A stretch of 53,192 nt of DNA, from NCBI RefSeq assembly GCF_021390475.1, contig NZ_JAJUWS010000046.1, positions 1 through 53,192 on the forward strand, in the 5' to 3' direction. Within the stretch, counting starts at the first letter, position 1, and every line of letters starts with the position of its first letter. The position numbers and the translations under genes are program-made. The DNA comes from Streptomyces sp. ST2-7A. Its GTDB lineage: Bacteria; Actinomycetota; Actinomycetes; Streptomycetales; Streptomycetaceae. The notes below the pieces were generated by a model. It was given only the letters and a program-made list of their open reading frames with translations, did not search any database and was not told the DNA's origin. Shown piece after piece: positions 7,698 to 15,557 of the stretch.

Positions 7698-8020
7698 TGA
7701 CCTCCAGCCAGTGGAAGACACATGGTGTCAAGCAGCTCCTCGGTCAGACTGTGGAGTACGACCAGGAGTACGTCGACGCCCGCCTTGCCGGCGACCTCGG
7801 GCAGGCCGTCTATGACCGGCGTGTCGAGCTCGGCCTGTCCCAAACCGAGCCGGCCGAGCGTGCGGCGATGACCCAGCCCCAGATCTCCCGCATCGAGGGT
7901 GGCGACACCGTACCGACACTTCCGCTGCTGCGGCGCCTGGCCAAGGCTCTGGACGGCTCGCTGAACGTGGCCCTCACCGCGGACGACTCCCGCGTCACCT
8001 TCACCCCCCACGCGGCCTGA
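7697..8020 (+). CDS. XRE-family antitoxin-like regulator, copy 1 (no partner toxin)
   Basis: The 107-residue protein has a long N-terminal extension (SQWKTHGVKQLLGQTVEYDQ) and an XRE helix-turn-helix RVELGLSQTEPAERAAMTQP then QISRIEGGDTVPTLPLLRRL, ending in the LxVALTADDSRVTF strand typical of HigA-type antitoxins. It is almost identical to 12686-13009, whose toxin precedes it; here the preceding gene is AbiEii, overlapping by TGATG. One notable change is Pro for Leu in QTE(L/P)AERA of the HTH. It sits directly beside a tRNA-half att copy, and I infer it is the right-end gene of E4. Confidence 0.8.
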   Translation: MTSSQWKTHGVKQLLGQTVEYDQEYVDARLAGDLGQAVYDRRVELGLSQTEPAERAAMTQPQISRIEGGDTVPTLPLLRRLAKALDGSLNVALTADDSRVTFTPHAA

Positions 8021-8042
8021 ATGCCACAGCCCGCTCCACGAC

Positions 8043-8245
8043 AAACCCCCGGGTCGCTGACCCGGGGGTTCGGGGTGGAGCGGGCGACGAGAATCGAACT
8101 CGCGCTCTGAGCTTGGGAATCACCGACACTTCGGCACCGAAAGCCGCCCTGATCTGCGGAAACGTCTCTGTCGCCAGCCGTCCCGGCGGGTCCGTGAACA
8201 CCGCTGTTGACCGGTGCCGACCGCTCCGAAGGGCACGGACGGGGC
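8043..8245 (-). repeat. att remnant C: terminator hairpin, tRNA-Gly 3' half and conserved flank
   Basis: 8044-8070 is a perfect 12-bp stem (aacccccgggtc / gacccgggggtt, loop gct). 8076-8119 is 44/44 identical to the tRNA-Gly 3' half, from the encoded CCA to the anticodon loop. 8120-8245 is the shared flank ending gggcacggacggggcacg. The identity stops in the anticodon loop, as expected for tyrosine-recombinase integration into a tRNA. Confidence 0.85.
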
Positions 8246-8652
8246 ACGCCTGGTGCATGGTCCGATCTTTCCGCGTCGCAGGAAGCGGCCTTCCGGACCT
8301 CTCTGTCGAAACGGACTCGGTCGACTCGGGTCACCCTTCGGTGGGTGGCTCGTGTCCCGACGGAACTCGGATATGCAAGGTCCGAAATGTGCTACAGAAT
8401 GCAGAAATCAACCTTCATGGGTGGGAATTGGCATTACAGGAAGAGATGCCTGCTATGCCAGGGGTTGGATTTCGTCAAAAAATCAAGGTCCGCAGATGGT
8501 GGGGTGCCTGCCTGGCAGGGAGTGGCTTTCGGGTCGGCCGAGGAATTTTAAGAGCTTGACACTCCTCGGGTTTCGGGATCATGATCCACCGGTGGTCGGC
8601 TGGTTGCCTCTCATCGACGACTCCATGCCGTTGGGTAATTTCAGGAGGAATC
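8246..8652 (+). promoter_or_regulatory. Leader region of the secreted-protein/ABC cassette with a consensus -35
   Basis: No gene is supported in this 400-bp stretch, which is A+T-richer than its surroundings at 8370-8560. A consensus TTGACA occurs at 8556-8561, with a weak -10 candidate TCATGA 17 bp on (8579-8584). The ribosome site AGGAGGAATC stands directly before the ATG at 8653. A vegetative promoter here is plausible but the -10 is poor. Confidence 0.4.
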
Positions 8653-9078
8653 ATGAACTCCGTCAGTTTCCGCTTACGCCGCGCCGGTGTCACCGCTCTG
8701 CTTGCCGTGTTGGCTCTCGGGGTGGCTGCCACCAGCGCTTCCGCGGTGACATGGAACACAAACGATCGCTACCTCAAGTCCGCCACGGCGGGTTCCGAGA
8801 CTTCCCGGTGGTATGCGGTCGGCTCGCACACGCAGTACATCAACCAGACGCTCTGTCAGTCCCGCTACACCGGTCGTATTTCCTACGACTTCATGAAGGA
8901 CATCAGCCTGAGCCCGGACAAGTGGGTGGCCTGGCGCGACTGGTCCTGTGACAACGTCGCCTACACCAAGAGCTACACCGGCGCGGGCAACGGTTATTAC
9001 TACGCGAAGGTCAATTCGACTCCTTCGGGTGCCGTGGTGGATGAGCTGAATCTCCGCGTCAGGCGCGTCACCTCCTGA
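8653..9078 (+). CDS. Secreted protein of unknown function, candidate bacteriocin or toxin substrate
   Basis: The 141-residue precursor has a clear Sec signal peptide: RLRRAGVTALLAVLALGVAA then TSASA, cleaved before VTWNTNDRY. The mature part of about 109 residues is rich in Tyr, Ser, Thr and Trp and has only two Cys (TLCQSRY and WSCDNV), which could form one disulfide. I do not recognise the family; it does not match lactococcin 972 motifs that I remember, although that family has a similar gene order. AGGAGGAATC directly precedes the ATG, so expression should be strong. An ABC transporter with two permeases follows 15 bp later in the same direction. Confidence 0.75.
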   Translation: MNSVSFRLRRAGVTALLAVLALGVAATSASAVTWNTNDRYLKSATAGSETSRWYAVGSHTQYINQTLCQSRYTGRISYDFMKDISLSPDKWVAWRDWSCDNVAYTKSYTGAGNGYYYAKVNSTPSGAVVDELNLRVRRVTS

Positions 9079-9093
9079 GAGGCATCTCCTTCC

Positions 9094-9846
9094 ATGACAG
9101 CCGTATTCTCCTGTCGCGGTGTGGTGAAGACGTACGGAAAGCACACCGTGCTGGACGGCGTGTCCCTCGGCGTGGAGGCCGGTCGGGTGACCGGCCTCCT
9201 CGGCCTCAACGGGGCGGGCAAGACCACATTGATGCGCATCGCCACCGGCCTGATCGCCCCCACGTCGGGACGGGTCCGGGTCCTTGGCCACGGCCTTCCG
9301 ATCCGGCCCGCCGTTCTGGCCCGGGTCGGCGCGGCGCTGGACGCCCCCGCTTTCTACAGATGGATGACCGGACAGGGCATGCTGCGCACCCTGCTGGACA
9401 CCGCCGGCCTCCCCGACGACGGTCGCATCGAGCACATGCTGGAGCGGGTGGGATTGACCGACGCGGCACGACGCCGGGTCGGTACGTACTCCCAGGGCAT
9501 GCGTCAACGGTTGGCGCTCGCAGCGGCGCTGCTGAAAGCCCCCGATTTCCTGGTGCTCGACGAGCCGACCAACGGCCTCGACCCGGCCGGCGTGCGACTG
9601 GTACGGAGTATCATCGCGGAGGAGGTGGCCCGGGGCGCGGGCATCCTCATCTCCAGCCATCAACTCGACGAGATCGCACGGGTCTGCGACAACGTGGTCA
9701 TGATCTCCCGCGGTGTGGTGAGTGCTTCGGGCACCGTGGGCGAGCTCGGGTTGGGCGTCGCCGACGGGCCGCAGGGGTTGGAGGACTGGTTCTTCACCCA
9801 GCAGCACACCGGACCCCGGGCCGGCGGAGCGGGAAGTGAACGGTGA
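9094..9846 (+). CDS. ABC transporter ATP-binding protein
   Basis: All nucleotide-binding motifs are present: Walker A GLNGAGKT (37-44), signature TYSQGMRQRLALA, Walker B FLVLDEPTNGLDP and the His switch in ISSHQL. The short 250-residue size and CcmA/DRR-like sequence (SGRVRVLGHGLPIRP) place it in the ABC-2 export group. It overlaps the first permease by 4 bp. With the secreted protein upstream, it could provide self-protection or export; for a Sec-secreted protein, immunity is the more natural role. This is inference from gene order. Confidence 0.9.
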   Translation: MTAVFSCRGVVKTYGKHTVLDGVSLGVEAGRVTGLLGLNGAGKTTLMRIATGLIAPTSGRVRVLGHGLPIRPAVLARVGAALDAPAFYRWMTGQGMLRTLLDTAGLPDDGRIEHMLERVGLTDAARRRVGTYSQGMRQRLALAAALLKAPDFLVLDEPTNGLDPAGVRLVRSIIAEEVARGAGILISSHQLDEIARVCDNVVMISRGVVSASGTVGELGLGVADGPQGLEDWFFTQQHTGPRAGGAGSER

Positions 9847-10820
9847 TGGGCTCCTGGCTCCGGCTGTTCGGTGCCGAACTGCGTCGAACGCTTCCCCGAC
9901 TGCTCCCCGTCGGCCTCCTGGTGCTCCTGGTCACCGGTGCCGTCTTCCAGGCCCGCGCGGTGCAGGACGTCGCCCACAGCAACCTGGATCAGGTGCGCAC
10001 CGGTATGGCACACCTGACCCCGGAGGGGTGCGCCGAGGACACGGCGGGGCTCCCACCCGACGCCGGGGTCTCTCCCGAGGTGTTCCACCGGGAGTGTGTG
10101 GAGAACCTCCCGCGCACCATCGAGATGTATCGGAACATCGAAGTCGGCTTCACCGCCACAGCCGAGCACTTGGCTCCCGCCCAGCATCCGGTGGGGACGG
10201 TCGGTGCCTCGTTCGGGTGGCTGGCGACGGTGCCGGGGCTGGTGGCCATCATTCTGTTGGCCGCGTATTTCACGGCCGGCGAATGGTCGCGCGGCACCGT
10301 GGTGCCGTTGCTCCTGCATGAGCAACGGCTGTGGCGACTGCTGTCCGCCAAGACCGCCGTACTGCTGGTGTGGTCCCTGCTCACGGCAGCGGTGATGTCC
10401 CTCGCCCTGTGGGCATTGGCGGCCCTGCACACCCGCCGGGCCCATCCACTGCACGACATGGTCTCCGACGCCGAGGTACGTGCATACACCCTCCAACGGG
10501 CCGGAGTGGGGCTGCTGGTGCTCGCCATCACCTGCGTGGCCTCGGTCGCACTCGCCGCGGCGTTGCGGTCCCCGTTGCGCAGCTCGCTCGCCGGAGTCCT
10601 GCTTCTGGGACTGGTCACACTACCGATCACCGCCTGGTCCCCGGGCGCGATCCTCGCCGACGGCCTGGAACTGAAGCCCTACCTGAACGCGTGGGATCAC
10701 GTTTGGACGACCCCCCTCGGCACCTCCGTCCCCGCATCGATACGAGCCCTGCCATGGGTGGTCCTGCTGCTCGGCGTGGTGTGGCACGGATGGCGCGTCC
10801 GGCCCCGGAGCCTGGTGTGA
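9843..10820 (+). CDS. ABC-2-type permease, first subunit
   Basis: The 325-residue protein begins MGSWLRLFGAELRRTLPRLL, followed by a first membrane segment (VGLLVLLVTGAVF), a soluble loop of about 90 residues with several Cys, then five further hydrophobic segments such as LVAIILLAAYF, LLVWSLLTAAVM, LLVLAITCVASVAL and LLLGLVTLPI. The pattern matches ABC-2 permeases that pair with CcmA-type ATPases. Start at GTGATGG overlaps the ATPase stop. The large extracellular loop after helix 1 is a feature shared with bacteriocin-immunity permeases. Confidence 0.8.
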   Translation: MMGSWLRLFGAELRRTLPRLLPVGLLVLLVTGAVFQARAVQDVAHSNLDQVRTGMAHLTPEGCAEDTAGLPPDAGVSPEVFHRECVENLPRTIEMYRNIEVGFTATAEHLAPAQHPVGTVGASFGWLATVPGLVAIILLAAYFTAGEWSRGTVVPLLLHEQRLWRLLSAKTAVLLVWSLLTAAVMSLALWALAALHTRRAHPLHDMVSDAEVRAYTLQRAGVGLLVLAITCVASVALAAALRSPLRSSLAGVLLLGLVTLPITAWSPGAILADGLELKPYLNAWDHVWTTPLGTSVPASIRALPWVVLLLGVVWHGWRVRPRSLV

Positions 10821-11734
10821 CCAAAGAGAGCAACCGGATGACACCGACCCCACCCCGAACGATGGCGCGGCAAGCCACCTCGCCGTGGGGACCACTGCGG
10901 GCCGAGTTCCGCCCCGCCGTCCTCCCCGCTGTCGTCCTCGGTGCGGCGGTGGCCGCCGTCGCTACGACGCGGGCGGTGCTGCTGTACCTCGACGCCTTCT
11001 CACGCGGGACGGCGAACACGGACGCGAACATCCTCATCCTGCGGAGCGCGCCCGGAGCGCTTCAGTCGGCGGCCTGGCATCACGCATCGCTGTTGGGCCT
11101 GTTCTTCGTCGCGCTGCTCGGCGCGGTGGTACTGGCCGGAGCCCTGGAAAGCGGAACATGGCCGTTGATGCGACTACAGGAGTCGCGGGTGTGGCTGCTG
11201 ATGACCCGCAAACTCCTCGCCGTTCTGTCCCTCGCCGTGCTGAGCACGGGATCGACCGCTGTGGCGTTGTGGACGGCGATGCGGGTCTGTACGGCGGTAT
11301 GGCCGCCGGACGAACCGCGATCGAGCGTGGCACCCCTCACCGAGTCGACCGGAACCAGTGGTCCCACCTGGGGTGAGGCCCTGGAGGCCGGTGGGAGCAC
11401 ACTGCTCGTGCTGGTGGGATACGCCGCGATCGGCGCCTTCGTGGCGGCGGCCTCCCGCGGGGTGATCGCCGCCGCCGTGCTGGGGGCTGGGCCCCTCACG
11501 GTGACCCTGCCGCTGGTCACCACCGGCTTTCGGGATTGGACCCCGCACTACTGGATCGCCGCCTGGATGGAGTTCTCGGATGGCGGGCAGTGGCAGTTGT
11601 ACTGGTGGAGCTCGGCGCCCGGGTCCGGTGGCGCCGGGACAGCGGGGTTCGTACTGGTCGTGTTGAGCGGGGGTCTGCTGGTGGTCGCCTGGCGTCTGCT
11701 GCGCGCGGAGCGAGCGCTGTTCCCACGTGTCTGA
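10817..11734 (+). CDS. ABC-2-type permease, second subunit
   Basis: This second multi-helix protein has about six membrane segments, for example PAVVLGAAVAAVATTRAVLL, LLGLFFVALLGAVVLAG, LLAVLSLAVLSTGSTAVAL, AAVLGAGPLTVTLPLV and VLVVLSGGLLVVAW. Its layout parallels the first permease, so the transporter is probably a heterodimer over an ATPase dimer. GTG at 10817 is chosen because it overlaps the upstream stop (GTGA) with GGAG 6 nt before it; ATG at 10838 is an alternative with a weaker ribosome site. It is the last gene before att copy B. Confidence 0.78.
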   Translation: MTKESNRMTPTPPRTMARQATSPWGPLRAEFRPAVLPAVVLGAAVAAVATTRAVLLYLDAFSRGTANTDANILILRSAPGALQSAAWHHASLLGLFFVALLGAVVLAGALESGTWPLMRLQESRVWLLMTRKLLAVLSLAVLSTGSTAVALWTAMRVCTAVWPPDEPRSSVAPLTESTGTSGPTWGEALEAGGSTLLVLVGYAAIGAFVAAASRGVIAAAVLGAGPLTVTLPLVTTGFRDWTPHYWIAAWMEFSDGGQWQLYWWSSAPGSGGAGTAGFVLVVLSGGLLVVAWRLLRAERALFPRV

Positions 11735-11892
11735 TGCACGGCCCTCTCGGCGGCGCACGTCACGCCGTGCCGTCCTTGAGCGCATCGGCCCGATGACCGC
11801 GACGGTTCGACCACCCGGGTCGTCCCCGGCGGACGAGGGAGGGCCGTCGGGCACGCAACGGGCACGCGGGCGGTGATGAGTTCCGACAACGC

Positions 11893-12095
11893 CGAAGGCC
11901 CAGGTCTGTGACCTGGGCCTTTCGTGCTGGAGCGGGCGACGAGAATCGAACTCGCGCTCTGAGCTTGGGAATCACCGACGCTTCCGCGCCGAAAGCTGCC
12001 CTGATCTGTGGAAACGCCCTCTTCTTCGCCTGGCCCGGCGGGTCCGTGAACACCGCTGTTGACCGGTGCTGTCCACTCCGAAGGGCACGGATGGG
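11893..12095 (-). repeat. att remnant B: terminator hairpin, tRNA-Gly 3' half and conserved flank
   Basis: The hairpin at 11893-11922 (aggcccaggtc / gacctgggcct) is nearly the same as the one beside the functional tRNA, not the one in copies C and D. 11928-11971 is 44/44 identical to the tRNA 3' half. The flank continues to a gggcacggatggggcacg block at about 12080-12097. It marks the E3/E2 junction. Confidence 0.85.
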
Positions 12096-12280
12096 GCACG
12101 GCATGGACGGGCGGCGGTCGTCGGCTGCGGTGGATCGGGTGGGGCTCACGATCCGTGGAGATGCCGAGGGGATGCTTTTCGCTCCGCGCGTGTAGCGGTG
12201 ATGGCGTCTGCGCTTCCCCGGCAAACGCCGAGCCGTTCCGGTCGCCGGTCGAGTGGTGGTGTCCACGTGCTCCGAACGAC

Positions 12281-12308
12281 TTGTGTTATGCATTTCGATG
12301 CATATATC
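12281..12308 (+). promoter_or_regulatory. Promoter overlapped by ATGCAT dyad, upstream of the toxin-antitoxin pair
   Basis: TTGTGT (12281-12286) and TATATC (12303-12308) are spaced by 16 bp. Between them lie two ATGCAT words (12288-12293 and 12298-12303) around ttcg, giving a palindrome that overlaps the -10. This is a typical autorepression operator for an XRE antitoxin. Transcription would begin within a few bases of the ATG at 12318, so the message may be leaderless. Confidence 0.5.
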
Positions 12309-12317
12309 GTTCAGTGC

Positions 12318-12686
12318 ATGGATGAGGAGTATGTGATCGAGGTCGAGCCCGAGGTGCGGGACTGGCTGGAGCTGCTCCCCCTCCGCCTCTACCGTCGCGT
12401 CGAGGACAAGGCCGATCGTCTGCTGGCGGAGCCCACAACGCTCGGCGAGCCGTACTCCCGCCATCTGGGAGGCAAGCTGCGGGAACTGCGGATGGTGCTC
12501 GACGGAGACGCTGTTCGCATCCCCTACTGGCTCGCGCCGGACCGGCGGATTGTTCTGCTCACCGTCTTTCGCAAGACCAGAATGCGTGAAGCCGCCGAAG
12601 TCGAGCGAGCCCATCAAGCCCAGAAAATCTGCGAGGCCGAACACGGCCCGGCACAGCACCTCTACGACCGCGTCAAGGAGGCGTGA
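12318..12686 (+). CDS. RelE/HigB-like toxin (Gp49-like, DUF891 type)
   Basis: The 122-residue protein follows the HigB/Gp49 pattern: YVIEVEPEVRDWLELLPLRL at the N-terminus, KADRLLAEPTTLGEPYSRHL, GKLRELRMVLDGDAVRIPYW and the basic strand RRIVLLTVFRKTRM, then a charged helix. Such proteins cleave mRNA on the ribosome. ATG at 12318 is preferred because the domain begins at once; ATG at 12288 lies inside the putative operator. The stop overlaps the antitoxin ATG (TGATG). Full length and intact, unlike the truncated relative at 5704. Confidence 0.82.
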   Translation: MDEEYVIEVEPEVRDWLELLPLRLYRRVEDKADRLLAEPTTLGEPYSRHLGGKLRELRMVLDGDAVRIPYWLAPDRRIVLLTVFRKTRMREAAEVERAHQAQKICEAEHGPAQHLYDRVKEA

Positions 12687-13009
12687 TGAACCACAGCCAG
12701 TGGAAGACGCGTCGTACCAAGCAGCTCCTCGGGGAGACTGTGGAATACGACCAGGAATACGTTGATGCCCGCCTTGCCGGCGACCTCGGGCAGGCCGTCC
12801 ACGACCGTCGAGTCGAGCTCGGCCTGTCCCAGACCGAGCTGGCCGAGCGTGCGGCGATGACCCAGCCCCAGATCTCCCGCATCGAGGGTGGCGACACCGT
12901 ACCGACACTTCCGCTGCTGCGGCGCCTGGCCAAGGCTCTGGACGGTTCGCTGAACGTGGCCCTCACCGCGGACGACTCCCGCGTCACCTTCACCCCCCAC
13001 GCTGCCTGA
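12686..13009 (+). CDS. XRE-family antitoxin, copy 2, partner of the RelE/HigB-like toxin
   Basis: This 107-residue protein is nearly identical to 7697-8020. It has the N-terminal SQWKTRRTKQLLGETVEYDQ segment, the HTH RVELGLSQTELAERAAMTQP with QISRIEGGD, and a C-terminal strand. It overlaps the toxin gene by one base and would bind the ATGCAT dyad upstream. A GTG three bases earlier is also in frame. Together with its toxin it is the only content of E2. Confidence 0.87.
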   Translation: MNHSQWKTRRTKQLLGETVEYDQEYVDARLAGDLGQAVHDRRVELGLSQTELAERAAMTQPQISRIEGGDTVPTLPLLRRLAKALDGSLNVALTADDSRVTFTPHAA

Positions 13010-13030
13010 ATCCCACAGCCCGCTCCACGA

Positions 13031-13240
13031 CAAACCCCCGGGTCGCTGACCCGGGGGTTCTGGGTGGAGCGGGCGACGAGAATCGAACTCGCGCTCTGAG
13101 CTTGGGAATCACCGACACTGCGGCACCGAAAGCCGCCCTGATCTGCGGAAACGCCACTGTCGCCAGCCGTCCCGGCAAGTCCGTGAACACCGCTGTTGAC
13201 CGGTGCTGCCCGCTCCGAAGGGCACGGATAGGGCACGCGG
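13031..13240 (-). repeat. att remnant D: terminator hairpin, tRNA-Gly 3' half and conserved flank
   Basis: 13033-13059 repeats the aacccccgggtc / gacccgggggtt hairpin of copy C. 13065-13108 is 44/44 identical to the tRNA 3' half. 13109-13240 is the flank, ending gggcacggatagggcacg. It is the most recent displaced half, because E1 lies between it and the functional tRNA. Confidence 0.85.
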
Positions 13241-13299
13241 AACACCGGCTGTGCTCCTGGTATGGGACGTAAAGCGCGAGGGAGAGGACGACATGCTGC

Positions 13300-13780
13300 A
13301 TGACCTGGGGGCTCTCTTTGAGCGCCACTGCCGCCGGTTCGGCCGAGTACATCGCCCGTGGGGCGCGGGCCATCTGGGAGGTGGGGGGATTTTTGCCTGA
13401 TCCTGTCCCCACGACGGCGGGGTGGTGGGAGGGTCGGATGGGGGAGGTGGAGGAGCTGACGGGCCATCCGGTGCGGTGGCGCCACACCCGGCCGGGGGAG
13501 TTCGGGGCGCCCACCTACGGACGCGATGCTCGTCGCGGCGCTGACCACGACCAGCGCGTGTCGTTGGGGGGCCGATATCACCGACACTCTTTCTCTCGGG
13601 CCGCCTACGGAGGGTGCCCCTCTGGGCGTCTCGATGGTCGCGATGCCGCCCTGGAGTGCGACCCCCGGAGTCCAGGGCCAGGGCGCTATGCCTCGCGGGG
13701 TGGCCACCCTCCGCGAAAAGGACGTCCGTGTCATCCTCGGAGGCCCCGACGGCTATGAGCCGCACCGGCGATGCTGCGAC
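13300..13780 (+). pseudogene. Frameshifted copy of the flavoprotein gene at 31370
   Basis: Two pieces align with the intact protein at 31370-31897. The first, in the frame of 13300, holds PTTAGWWEGRMGEVEELTGH and PVRWRHTRPGEFG. The second, one frame on from about 13520, holds ALTTTSACRWGADITDTLSL and LREKDVRVILGGPDGYEPH. One frameshift near 13510 and decay in the first 45 codons, including loss of the clean nucleotide-binding start VLYLIATAAG, mark it as dead. It lies just right of att copy D, whereas the intact gene lies just left of the tRNA, so the two are at opposite ends of E1. Confidence 0.75.
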
Positions 13781-14085
13781 CTTCCCAAACTAGCTGGATG
13801 GGGGCCGAGCGCCCTCAATAGCTGGTCGCAGAGACCGGAGGATGTAACAAGGGGACCGATCTTGCTGGCCAGCTGAAGCCTCTAGTCCCACGAACTGGGG
13901 CTGGGCCATGGTTGATGAGATGGGTGATCGCGTCCACGTCCCCTACTTCCATGAAGGTGAGACCGGGCGGGGCCAGCTTGCGTCCTGCGCCACCTCATTG
14001 GGAGTCACCTGGCCTGTACCTGTTTTGGCGACCTACGTCATCGCCACACTCCTTAGCTCTAAGGCTCCTCCACTCGACAGAATGA
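13781..14085. other. Stretch without a convincing gene
   Basis: A short plus frame (13908-14114) starts at an ATG but has no ribosome site and no recognisable sequence. Base composition falls from the G+C-rich pattern on the left to the A+T-richer pattern of the next gene on the right. It may be the junction between two acquired segments. Confidence 0.4.
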
Positions 14086-14259
14086 TCAAAAGCGTGCCGA
14101 GGTTTCAACCGTAAGGCCCATGAATTCGATCTGAGTGACAGATTTCAAGAAGAAATAGAAGAATTGTGGGCAAAATTTGTCATCCAGACGGCCGTGCTGT
14201 GCGGAGAATGGCAAGATCGCCATCGACGAGTAGGGCCACCTGACTGGAGTTCGAAATAA
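14086..14259 (+). pseudogene. Possible C-terminal remnant of an unknown gene, coupled to the DGQHR gene
   Basis: After the stop at 14083-14085 the frame is open for 57 codons without ATG or GTG. It reads like real protein (FDLSDRFQEEIEELWAKFV, then IQTAVLCGEWQDRHRRVG), ending in TAATG, which overlaps the start of the next gene. That coupling suggests it was the 3' end of an upstream gene in the same operon whose front has been lost. TTG at 14164 could serve as a start for a 31-residue peptide. Confidence 0.35.
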
Positions 14260-15098
14260 TGTTCCCCCGCCCTAAGCTGGTTCATGTCACACCGCAACTT
14301 GCTACTCAATTGCTCGAAAGAAATTCGAGCAATCGCCCTGTGGATAAAAGCCTAGTTTCTCTCATCTCGAATGAGATTGGCAATGGAAACTGGCAGGTTA
14401 CTCACCAGGGTATCGCGCTGGACGGGCCGCTTGATTCCGGGAGGGTGATTGACGGCCAACACCGACTGCATGCAATTGCGAAGTCTTCTTCTCCTGTTCC
14501 TGTGCTGATTTTTGAGAACGTTCCAAGTGAGACTTTCTCGGTGCTTGATCAAGGGAAGCGTCGCTCGGGCGGAGATGTTCTCGCTCTCAGTGGAGAGAAA
14601 GACACGACGCTTCTCGCTGCAACGGTTCGGCATGTCCATCTCTTTAGGATTTCCCCCTCTGGTTCATGGGTCGGTTCAAGTTCTCGTCTGAGTAACGCGA
14701 AAATTCTAGAAATTTTCAGCTCTCAGCGTGAGAGGTTTACTGCTGCTGTAAGTATGGGGCGGACCCTGGGTAAAGAGATCGGAATGATTCCCACGGCGGC
14801 ATCGACTGCATATTTTTTGACCACGGAAGCTGCCCCTGCCGCGCGGACTGAGGAATGGGTTGAGGGTTTGAGTACCGGGGCGAATCTTGGAAGCGATGAT
14901 CCAAGGCTGGTGCTGATCCGAACTATTAGGAGCTTGCGAGGGGGGTCGACTGCCCGTCGGCGCACAGACACCAAAGGGCAGGTGGGTCTTTACATCAAGG
15001 CATGGAATGCTTGGGTTGCTGGACGCTCGGTAAAGGTTTTGCGCCTCCAGAAGGGTGAGAAAATGCCAAAACCGATCCAAATGCTTCTCGGGGACTAG
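14259..15098 (+). CDS. DGQHR/ParB-like domain protein, horizontally acquired
   Basis: The 279-residue protein has the motif RVIDGQHRLHAIAKSSSPVP at about residues 64-83, preceded by a strand with HQGIALDG and followed by VLDQGKRRSGGDVLALSG. The D-G-Q-H-R motif in this setting is shared by DndB-type DNA-phosphorothioation regulators and by phage ParB/sulfiredoxin-fold proteins. The length is short for DndB, and no dnd or phage-structural genes are nearby. Base and codon usage (many A/T third positions, codons such as att, tct and aaa) differ sharply from both flanks, pointing to recent transfer, perhaps from a phage. The specific role is unknown. Confidence 0.6.
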   Translation: MFPRPKLVHVTPQLATQLLERNSSNRPVDKSLVSLISNEIGNGNWQVTHQGIALDGPLDSGRVIDGQHRLHAIAKSSSPVPVLIFENVPSETFSVLDQGKRRSGGDVLALSGEKDTTLLAATVRHVHLFRISPSGSWVGSSSRLSNAKILEIFSSQRERFTAAVSMGRTLGKEIGMIPTAASTAYFLTTEAAPAARTEEWVEGLSTGANLGSDDPRLVLIRTIRSLRGGSTARRRTDTKGQVGLYIKAWNAWVAGRSVKVLRLQKGEKMPKPIQMLLGD

Positions 15099-15557
15099 GA
15101 ATCGTTCGCAAGATGGGTGTTCTTATGCAGGTAGGCTCGGGGATCACTTCAGGTGAAGGGCGGGGCGAGCCACTGGGGGAATGTGGTCGTGCGCCACTCG
15201 AAGAAGGGGATTACTCTTGGCGAACGGATAGTGAGAGTCGAGTGAGTCGGTCAAGTAATGCAGTAGTTGCGTCAAGGAGTCGGAGTCCTCTTCTGGAGCT
15301 TCGAGTGGCGGGGGTGCTGTATCTTCGGGTCGATTGCTTTCCCAGATGGATGGCCTTTATGGTATTCCTTGCTCTGGGTGGTGCTGGAACATGGGTCATG
15401 GTCCTTCGTGTCTAGCTGGCAATTCTCACGCTCATGGGTGGCCTGTTGGGAGTGACGACAGGCCACCTTTTCGCAAGGGTGGATTCTGTGTAAATTTTTG
15501 TCTTCTTGATGGGGGGTGTGCGGTGCATTTTGGAATTCTTGCATAGCTGTGGTGAGT
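15099..15557. other. A+T-richer stretch with no confident gene
   Basis: A plus frame at 15113-15415 ends in a hydrophobic segment (WMAFMVFLALGGAGTWVMVL) but has no clear homologue pattern and a Ser/Arg-rich front. I do not call it. Composition resembles the DGQHR gene, so the acquired segment probably extends to about 15550, where G+C-rich operon sequence begins. Confidence 0.35.

Noticed and set aside
8001..8334. Minus-strand frames across the att copies that read RALRSGRHRSTAVF and similar (also at 12059 and 13200)
   Set aside because: They recur because the att flank is repeated. They translate the tRNA half (RVRFSSPAP) and are not genes.
8653..9078. Assignment of the secreted protein as lactococcin 972
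   Set aside because: Gene order is similar, but I see no lactococcin 972 motif and the protein has two Cys, unlike the Cys-free prototype I recall.
11908..12195. Plus-strand frame reading GAGDENRTRALSLG across the tRNA half
   Set aside because: This is the well-known false translation of tRNA-Gly sequence in Streptomyces annotation.
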